A DNA stretch of 64,000 bases from assembly GCF_024362385.1 (NCBI RefSeq), contig NZ_CP101466.1:3162001-3226000 (forward strand). The letters are read 5' to 3'. The notes under the pieces are model-generated. The model was not told where the DNA came from. It worked only from the letters and a program-made list of their open reading frames with translations, and made no database searches. Shown here one piece after another: positions 58,139 through 64,000 of this stretch; position 1 is the stretch's first letter; each line of letters starts with the position of its first letter. The position numbers and the translations under genes were made by a program. The DNA is from Arthrobacter sp. DNA4 (GTDB lineage Bacteria; Actinomycetota; Actinomycetes; Actinomycetales; Micrococcaceae).

Positions 58139-59720
58139 CTACCGTAGTGGTTGGCTGTGACTATTACGTTTCCAGGCTTCATAGTTACTAAGCATGCTGA
58201 CTTTACCCCAGGTTTCGGGTAGGGCATCTGCAATTCCGCCAGCGGCGATCGGCCCGCCGGACGCCGCCTCCGATGCCGCCCTCCCTGCCCTGCCGTGCAA
58301 CGCGGCACCCAGCGCGGCGATGGCAGCCCACCGACTGTCCCCTACGATGCCCAGATCCCGGAAGCGGCCGACGTCGGACCCGTCCTGGGCGAGCAGCGCA
58401 CCGATGACGCCGGCCAGGACGTCCCCGCTGCCGGCGGTGGCGAGCCAGGGCGTGCCGTCCGCCTGGCTGAAGGTGGTGCCCCAGGGAGCGGCAACGAGGG
58501 TTGTGGCACCTTTGAGCAGGACGGTGGCCCCGGTGCGAACAGCCGCCTGACGGACTGCGGCGAGCGTGCCTGCTTCCACAGCTTCCCTGTCCTCCTCGTG
58601 GCCCAGGCGCTGGAACAGCGACGCCAACTCACCGGCGTGCGGGGTCAGCACCACGTGCGGCGCGAGCATGGCAGGCAGGGCGGGCAGCGCACCGGCATCG
58701 GCCACAACGGGAAGGTCCGATGCAATAGCGTCCCGGGCGCGGGTCAGCTGTTCGTGGTCGTGCGGGCCCATCCCGGAGCCCACCAGCCAGGCCTGCACGC
58801 GGTTCTCCGCGACGGTTCCGGTGCTGCAGACCACCTCGGGACAGGACCGGCGGACCAGGTCGGCCACGGACGGCGGACCGAGGTACCGGACCATGCCCAC
58901 TCCTGCTGCCAGTGCTCCCCGGCAGGCGAGGACCGCAGCGCCGGGGTAGTCCTCGGATCCGGCCACTACGCCCAGGACGCCGCGGGAGTACTTCTGGGCG
59001 CGCCGGGCGGGGCGCGGCAGGAGCCGGGCCATGTCGGCTTCCTCGAGCCGACGCAGGGAGGGTTCCGGCAGGTGCTCCTCAATCCCGATGGGCACAACCA
59101 GCACGCGGCCTGCGTAGTCGGCGCCGGGGTCGGCCAGCAGTCCGTTCTTCGCTCCCCCGAACGTGACAGTCAGGTCGGTAAGCAGGACGGGCGCGGCGGC
59201 CTCGCCGGTGTCCGCGTCGACGCCGCTGGGAAGGTCGCAGGCCACCACAAGGCCGCTGCGGTGTGCGTCGGTGAGGGCCTGGACCAGGTCCGCGGCGCTC
59301 CCCCGCAGGCCGCCCTTGGCGCCGGTTCCCAGCATCGCATCGATCACGACGTCGGCGCGGGCGGCTTCGGCCGCCAGTCCGGGCAGCGCTTCTTCGGAGA
59401 GCCGCTGCACCCGGCCGCCGGCGCGCTCGAAGGCTGCCAGTCCGGCCGGATGGGCCGCATCCCCGGTGAGCACCGCCGTCGTTCGCATTCCCCGGGCGGC
59501 CAGGAAGGCGCCGGCGAACAGGCCGTCGCCGCCGTTGTTGCCCGTGCCGGCCAGCACCACCACCCGCGAGCCGTTCAGACGGCTGCCGCGGGATTTGAGT
59601 TCATTGACGACGGCGGTGGCCAGCCCGTGTGCGGCGCGCTGCATGAGCACGTCCCCTGGTAGCAGCCAGGAGGGGTTCCTCGGCGGCCCGGACCTGCGTT
59701 CCGGTGTAGGCGCTGATCAT
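58139..59720 (-). pseudogene. nnr: Bifunctional NAD(P)H-hydrate repair enzyme, start region frameshifted
   Basis: A fused epimerase (NnrE) and ADP/ATP-dependent dehydratase (NnrD) that repairs hydrated NAD(P)H. The 503-residue frame from GTG 59650 opens at LMQRAAHGLATAVV, with GTGNNGGDG and CDLPSGVDADTG (epimerase) and AGSGDVLAGVIGALLAQDG (dehydratase). The usual first 20 residues (MISAYTGTQVRAAEEPLL) are present upstream from ATG 59720 but in another frame. Removing one base near 59653-59660 joins them. ATG 59720 lies 15 bp after acpS, the expected site for the start. The protein from 59650 may still fold but loses the epimerase N-terminus. Confidence 0.8.
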
Positions 59721-59735
59721 GCGGCGGAGGCCTGG

Positions 59736-60083
59736 TCAGCCCTCGGCCAGGACCGTGGCGGTGGCGATGCCGCCGTCGTGGCTGATGGACAGGTGCCAGC
59801 GCTTGACGCCCTTGGCCTCGGCAACCGCAAGGACGGTGCCCTTCACCTGGACCGTGGGTCCATTCCGGTCGAGGCCGATCCAGCAGTCCTGCCAATTCAT
59901 GCCGGCGGGCGCGCCAAGGACCTTGGCCACCGCTTCCTTGGCGGCGAACCGGGCAGCCAGGGAGCGGGTGTTCAGCTCACGTTCCGCGGGCACGAACAGT
60001 CGGTCCCTCAAGCCCGGCGTCCGTTCCAGCTGGCGGCCGAACCGCTCGATGTCTACTACGTCTACCCCAATGCCAACGATCAT
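59736..60083 (-). CDS. acpS: Holo-[acyl-carrier-protein] synthase
   Basis: Transfers 4'-phosphopantetheine from CoA to acyl carrier protein. 115 residues from ATG 60083 ([15 protein letters not shown]); an ATG three codons upstream is also possible. [10 protein letters not shown] carries the metal-binding Asp, [13 protein letters not shown] the Glu and Lys, and [19 protein letters not shown] the C-terminal motif. It precedes the NAD(P)HX repair gene, a common pairing. No clear ribosome-binding site is visible. Confidence 0.94.
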   Translation of the reverse strand: MIVGIGVDVVDIERFGRQLERTPGLRDRLFVPAERELNTRSLAARFAAKEAVAKVLGAPAGMNWQDCWIGLDRNGPTVQVKGTVLAVAEAKGVKRWHLSISHDGGIATATVLAEG

Positions 60084-60272
60084 GGGTGCCATTCTACGGT
60101 GAGGCTCCCTGCGGGAAGCGGGCGCGCGCCGGTCATTCGGGCTGTCCGCCATCAGCGGAAAAGCGTGACTTTCAAGCTGACCGCGCGGAGCGCACCCTGA
60201 CATCCAAGGACTTCCGTGGCCGAGGCGGGTCAAAAGTTACGCAAACCGTTTCGACCGGAGGGCGTTAACGCT

Positions 60273-60303
60273 GAAGCCCCGGACCATGGTGGCCCGGGGC
60301 TTC
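60273..60303 (-). terminator. Hairpin after glmS
   Basis: GAAGCCCCGG, loop ACCATGGTGGC, CCGGGGCTTC: a 10-base-pair perfect stem about 20 bp after the glmS stop. No T run, so a terminator by position. The rest of the 240 bp gap (60084-60324) shows no gene or repeat. Confidence 0.6.
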
Positions 60304-60324
60304 CGTTGTCCTGCAGTGCGCCGG

Positions 60325-62217
60325 TTATTCGACGGTGACGCTCTTGGCGAGGTTGCGGGGCTGGTCCACGTCGTAGCCCTTGGCTGCGGCGAGTTCTGCA
60401 GCGAAGATCTGCAGCGGAACGGTGGTCAGCAGGGGCATCAGCAGGGTAGGGGTCTCGGGGACGTAGAAGACGAACTCGGCGTAGGCCTTCACGGCCTCGT
60501 CGCCTTCCTCGGCGATGACCAGGGTCCGGGCGCCGCGGGCACGGACTTCCTGGATGTTGGAAACCACCTTGGCGTGCAGCGAGTCACGCCCGCGCGGGGA
60601 CGGGACCACCACGAACACCGGCTGGCCTTCATCGATCAGGGCGATCGGGCCGTGCTTGAGCTCACCGGCGGCGAAGCCTTCGGCGTGGATGTACGCGATT
60701 TCCTTGAGCTTCAAAGCACCTTCGAGGGCCACCGGGTAGCCCACGTGCCGGCCCAGGAACAGCACGGACTTCTCGTTGGCCATGGACCGGGCCAGCTCGC
60801 GCAGCGGGCCGGCGTTGTCCAGGATGGTCTGGATCTTCGCGGGGATCTTGTTCAGGTCCGCCAGGACGTCCTTGATCTGGCCCGAGAAGATGTTCCCGCG
60901 CAGCTGCGCCAGGTACAGGCCCAGCAGGTACGCGGCGGTGATCTGGGCCAGGAACGCCTTGGTGGAGGCCACAGCGATCTCCGGACCGGCGTGCGTGTAA
61001 AGCACGGCATCGGATTCACGCGGGATGGTGGAGCCGTTGGTGTTGCAGATCGAGATGGTCTTCGCACCCTGCTCCCGGGCGTACCGGACGGCCATCAGGG
61101 TGTCCATGGTCTCCCCGGACTGGGAGATGGAGACCACCAGGGTCTTCTCGTCGAGGATCGGGTCCCGGTAACGGAACTCGTGCGCGAGCTCCACCTCGGT
61201 GGGGATCCGGCACCAGTTCTCGATCGCGTACTTCGCCACCATGCCCGCATACGCGGCGGTACCGCAGGCCAGCACGATGATCTTGTTGACCTGCTTCAAA
61301 AGCTCCGGGTCGATCCGCAGCTCATCCAGGGTCAGCTTGCCGTCCAGGTCCGACCGGCCCAGCAGGGTCTGCGCCACGGCGTCAGGCTGGTCATGGATTT
61401 CCTTCTCCATGAACGAGGAGAACCCACCCTTTTCGGCCGAGGCCGGGTCCCAGTCCACGTGGTATTCCTTGCCCTGGGCCGGGTTGCCAAAGAAATCGGT
61501 GATCGTGACGGTGTCGGCGGTGATCGTGACGATCTGGTCCTGGCCCAGCTCCACCGCGCGGCGGGTGTAATCGATGAACCCGGACACGTCCGAACCCAGG
61601 AAATTCTCCCCCTCACCCAGGCCAACCACCAGCGGTGAGTTACGGCGGGCGGCCACGACGACGTCGGGCTGGTCCGCGTGCACGGCCAGCAGCGTGAAAG
61701 CACCTTCAAGGCGCTGGCACGCCAGCTCCATGGCCCGGGTCAGGCCACCGTTCGCGGTGTCCCCGCCCAGCTGGTTGCGCAGGATGTCCGCCAGCAGCGC
61801 GGCAGCGACCTCCGTGTCCGTCTCGGACAGGAACGTCACGCCCTTCTCCAGCAGCTCGAGCTTGAGCTCGGCGAAGTTTTCAATGATGCCGTTGTGGATC
61901 ACGGCGAGCTTGCCGCCATCAGCCAGGTGCGGGTGCGCGTTGCGGTCCGTCGGGCCGCCGTGCGTCGCCCACCGCGTGTGGCCAATACCGGTCAGGGTCT
62001 CCGGCAACGGCCGGGCCTCCAGCTCACCAATCAGGTTGCTCAGCTTCCCGGACTTCTTCCGCGACTCGATAGCCCCCTGGGACACCACAGCCACACCGGC
62101 AGAGTCATAACCGCGGTACTCCAGGCGCCGCAGCCCCTCCAGGACAACATCCAACGCACTGTGACCATTAATTGCACCGTCAACCGAACGGCCTACGTAA
62201 CCCACGATTCCACACAT
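60325..62217 (-). CDS. glmS: Glutamine-fructose-6-phosphate transaminase (isomerizing)
   Basis: Makes glucosamine-6-phosphate for peptidoglycan. 630 residues. The start must be ATG 62217 because the nucleophile Cys must be residue 2 (MCGIVGYVG); an upstream GTG at 62223 would displace it. The N-terminal glutaminase has [18 protein letters not shown] and the C-terminal half two SIS domains ([24 protein letters not shown] end). No glmS ribozyme is expected or visible on this gene. It is divergent from coaA. Confidence 0.97.
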   Translation of the reverse strand: MCGIVGYVGRSVDGAINGHSALDVVLEGLRRLEYRGYDSAGVAVVSQGAIESRKKSGKLSNLIGELEARPLPETLTGIGHTRWATHGGPTDRNAHPHLADGGKLAVIHNGIIENFAELKLELLEKGVTFLSETDTEVAAALLADILRNQLGGDTANGGLTRAMELACQRLEGAFTLLAVHADQPDVVVAARRNSPLVVGLGEGENFLGSDVSGFIDYTRRAVELGQDQIVTITADTVTITDFFGNPAQGKEYHVDWDPASAEKGGFSSFMEKEIHDQPDAVAQTLLGRSDLDGKLTLDELRIDPELLKQVNKIIVLACGTAAYAGMVAKYAIENWCRIPTEVELAHEFRYRDPILDEKTLVVSISQSGETMDTLMAVRYAREQGAKTISICNTNGSTIPRESDAVLYTHAGPEIAVASTKAFLAQITAAYLLGLYLAQLRGNIFSGQIKDVLADLNKIPAKIQTILDNAGPLRELARSMANEKSVLFLGRHVGYPVALEGALKLKEIAYIHAEGFAAGELKHGPIALIDEGQPVFVVVPSPRGRDSLHAKVVSNIQEVRARGARTLVIAEEGDEAVKAYAEFVFYVPETPTLLMPLLTTVPLQIFAAELAAAKGYDVDQPRNLAKSVTVE

Positions 62218-62352
62218 AGGCACAAGACTATCGGCAGCGTGCCACTTGCTCTAAACCGGGAGGCCTCCGGGGGGCGCCTCGGTGACGGGTGCCGCCGCAC
62301 TGAGCAGGGGCGTCATTTCGCGATGGGCCGGGAGCGGGGCAGAATCTTTAGC

Positions 62353-63318
62353 GTGACTTCGCAACGCAATGAAGCGAACGGGGAGGGTGCCTCGCCGTTC
62401 GTGGAGCTGGACAGGCATACCTGGTCCCGCCTCGCAGCCCAGATGGAACAGCCCCTTAATGAAGAGGATGTGCTGCGCCTTCGCGGGCTCGGCGACCCCC
62501 TGGACATCAACGAAGTCAGGGATGTCTACCTGCCGCTCTCACGGCTCCTGCACCTGTACGTGGAGGCTGCCGGGCAGCTGCACGCGGCCACCACCACGTT
62601 CCTGGGCGAGCAGACCCAGCGCACCCCGTTCGTGATCGGCGTGGCGGGCTCTGTTGCCGTGGGCAAGTCCACCATCGCCCGCGTGCTGCGGGAGATGCTT
62701 CGCCGCTGGCCGGGCACCCCCAACGTGGAGCTCATCACAACCGACGGGTTCCTCTACCCCCTGGCCGAGCTCAAGCGCCGGCAGCTGCTGGACCGGAAGG
62801 GTTTTCCCGAGTCCTACGATCGCCGGGCGCTCCTGCGCTTCGTGAGTGAGATCAAGGGCGGCGCCGAGGAAGTGCGCGCGCCCTGGTACTCACACGTCAC
62901 GTACGACATCGTGCCCGGCAAGGAAGTGGTGGTCCGCCGCCCGGACGTGCTGATCGTTGAGGGCCTGAACGTGCTGGCCCCTGCCCGCCCCCGGCATGAC
63001 GGACGCCAGGGCCTGGCCCTGAGCGATTTCTTTGACTTCTCCATCTACGTGGACGCCAAGACCTCCTACATCGAGGAGTGGTACGTGGACCGGTTCCGGA
63101 AGCTGCGCAGCACCGCGTTCGCGCAGCCGGAGTCCTACTTCCACCGCTACGCCACGCTGTCCGATGAGGAGGCAGAGAACACCGCCAGGGACATCTGGAA
63201 GCGGATCAACGAGCCCAACCTGGAGGAGAACGTGCTGCCCACCCGCGGCCGGGCCCAGCTGGTGCTGACCAAAGAGGCGGACCACTCCATCCGCCGCATG
63301 CTGCTCCGGAAGGTGTAG
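62353..63318 (+). CDS. coaA: Pantothenate kinase (type I)
   Basis: First step of coenzyme A synthesis. 321 residues from GTG 62353 ([12 protein letters not shown]); an upstream in-frame ATG lacks a good ribosome-binding site. [14 protein letters not shown] is the conserved lead, then the P-loop [37 protein letters not shown] and [12 protein letters not shown]. The enzyme is usually regulated by CoA. It is divergent from glmS and followed by a carboxypeptidase gene 5 bp on. Confidence 0.96.
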   Translation: MTSQRNEANGEGASPFVELDRHTWSRLAAQMEQPLNEEDVLRLRGLGDPLDINEVRDVYLPLSRLLHLYVEAAGQLHAATTTFLGEQTQRTPFVIGVAGSVAVGKSTIARVLREMLRRWPGTPNVELITTDGFLYPLAELKRRQLLDRKGFPESYDRRALLRFVSEIKGGAEEVRAPWYSHVTYDIVPGKEVVVRRPDVLIVEGLNVLAPARPRHDGRQGLALSDFFDFSIYVDAKTSYIEEWYVDRFRKLRSTAFAQPESYFHRYATLSDEEAENTARDIWKRINEPNLEENVLPTRGRAQLVLTKEADHSIRRMLLRKV

Positions 63319-63323
63319 CACAG

Positions 63324-64000
63324 GTGTGCTACCAATGCGGTTCTTCCAGCCGGCGCAGCTTCACCCGCTTCCTCGCGGCGGGGGCCGGACTGACCGTCCT
63401 GGCTGCCTGCACACCGGAGGCACCCAAGGCGGCGCCGCCGTCGTCCTCTGTTCCTTCCCCTTCCCCCTCCCCTGCGGCCGCCACCGCGTCAGCGGGCCCG
63501 ACGGCGGAAACGGCTGCCGTGGGCCAGCCGCCTGAGGCGCCGTCCCCCACACCGTCGCCATCGGCGGCCTTGGCGCGGCAGTTTTCGCTCGATGATCCGG
63601 CGAGCCCCTGGGTCATCGTGAACAAGCACCGGCCCCTGAAACCGGCGGACTATGTGCCGGCTGACCTGGTGCGTCCCGCCGTCGCGATCTCCGCCGCGGG
63701 TGAAGCGGCGCTGCTGAACAGCACTACGGCGGCAGCGGCTGAGGCGATGTTCGCGGCGGCCGCGCGGGATGGCGTGGCAATGGTCCTGGCCAGCGGGTAC
63801 CGCTCGTACAGCACGCAGGTGACCACCTACAACGGGTACGTCGCGGCCCGGGGACAGGCCGACGCCGACACGGCCAGTGCGCGGCCCGGCCACTCGGAAC
63901 ACCAGACCGGGTGGGCGTTCGACATCGGGGACGGCGGGGGTGCCTGCAGCTTCCAGCCGTGCTTCGCGCAGCAGCCGGCGGCCACCTGGGCGAAAGCGAA
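63324..64000 (+). CDS. D-alanyl-D-alanine carboxypeptidase, VanY type, lipoprotein (cut by window end)
   Basis: At least 225 residues, running past the right edge, from GTG 63324. The N-terminus holds a twin-arginine-like SRRSFTRFLAAGAGLTVLAAC, so it is likely a Tat-exported lipoprotein attached at the Cys. A long Ser/Pro/Ala linker precedes the catalytic domain (from about 80). VLASGYRSYSTQ and the zinc-binding ARPGHSEHQTGWAFDIG, with His and Asp, are intact. It trims D-Ala-D-Ala stem peptides. It starts 5 bp after the coaA stop, which suggests co-transcription; no good Shine-Dalgarno box is seen. Confidence 0.85.
   Translation, partial: MCYQCGSSSRRSFTRFLAAGAGLTVLAACTPEAPKAAPPSSSVPSPSPSPAAATASAGPTAETAAVGQPPEAPSPTPSPSAALARQFSLDDPASPWVIVNKHRPLKPADYVPADLVRPAVAISAAGEAALLNSTTAAAAEAMFAAAARDGVAMVLASGYRSYSTQVTTYNGYVAARGQADADTASARPGHSEHQTGWAFDIGDGGGACSFQPCFAQQPAATWAKA

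Noticed and set aside
60084..60324. Possible small gene or glmS riboswitch in the gap near glmS
   Set aside because: The gap is at the 3' side of glmS, contains only a hairpin, and no frame has family features.
62218..62352. Upstream ATG for coaA at 62322
   Set aside because: It would add [10 protein letters not shown], which is not part of the conserved start; GTG 62353 fits the family.

Overview
This window is high-GC actinobacterial chromosome, most likely from Arthrobacter, Pseudarthrobacter or a close Micrococcaceae relative. The evidence is the very GC-rich third codon positions, frequent GTG and TTG starts, a mycothiol gene (mshA), actinobacterial-type inositol-3-phosphate synthase, DUF222-HNH proteins, the SURF1/DUF3817 pair beside guaA, GuaB3, and a treX-treY-treZ operon. 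It is mostly core genome. I see no phage, integrase, IS element, CRISPR array, tRNA or rRNA. No stretch longer than about 260 bases lacks a gene.

Layout. 1-3.9 kb: galU, a RimJ-type acetyltransferase and a membrane protein (minus strand) face a frameshifted 5-formyltetrahydrofolate cyclo-ligase, an FmdB/Ruc-like zinc-ribbon protein under a CIRCE element, and a SAF-domain protein. 3.9-14.9 kb (all minus): a giant helicase-nuclease fusion with an altered Walker A motif, guaA, DUF3817, SURF1, a lone PTS EIIA, glpD and guaB3. 15.0-19.0 kb (plus): a six-gene accessory-looking cluster starting with a WXG100-type protein, followed by small membrane proteins that include a tandem paralogous pair. 19.1-26.4 kb (minus): ABC exporter, frameshifted DUF222-HNH gene, guaB, and an acyltransferase-SGNH fusion. 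26.5-38.4 kb: DUF389 protein, ATP-dependent DNA ligase, RibD-like reductase, groES-groEL with two CIRCE elements, SAM methyltransferase, shikimate-dehydrogenase-like protein, GH3 lipoprotein, YbdK ligase and CPBP protease. 38.4-42.5 kb (minus): the overlapping alr-tsaE-tsaB-rimI-tsaD operon. 42.6-50.5 kb: divergent PfkB kinase and GH4 glycosidase, mshA, fhs, an AbiEi/DUF559-type protein and ino1. 50.7-58.1 kb (minus): treX-treY-treZ plus an aldo/keto reductase, each overlapping the next by 4 bp. 58.1-64 kb: NAD(P)HX repair gene (frameshifted), acpS, glmS, coaA and a VanY-type lipoprotein cut by the window end.

How the genes work together. Guanine nucleotide synthesis (guaB, guaA, guaB3), t6A tRNA modification (tsaB, tsaD, tsaE), mycothiol and inositol (ino1, mshA), C1-folate (fhs, cyclo-ligase), trehalose from glycogen (treXYZ) and cell-envelope precursors (galU, alr, glmS) are all represented. 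A heat-shock regulon is visible directly in the DNA: CIRCE operators stand before groES and before the FmdB-like gene.

The most notable unexplained signals are: (i) three long, mutually related palindromes whose two arms change together between copies, two of them bracketing the AbiEi/DUF559-type gene; (ii) the WXG100-headed cluster; (iii) the helicase-nuclease protein with Gln in place of the Walker A Lys; and (iv) three single-base frameshifts, which are either real gene decay or assembly errors.
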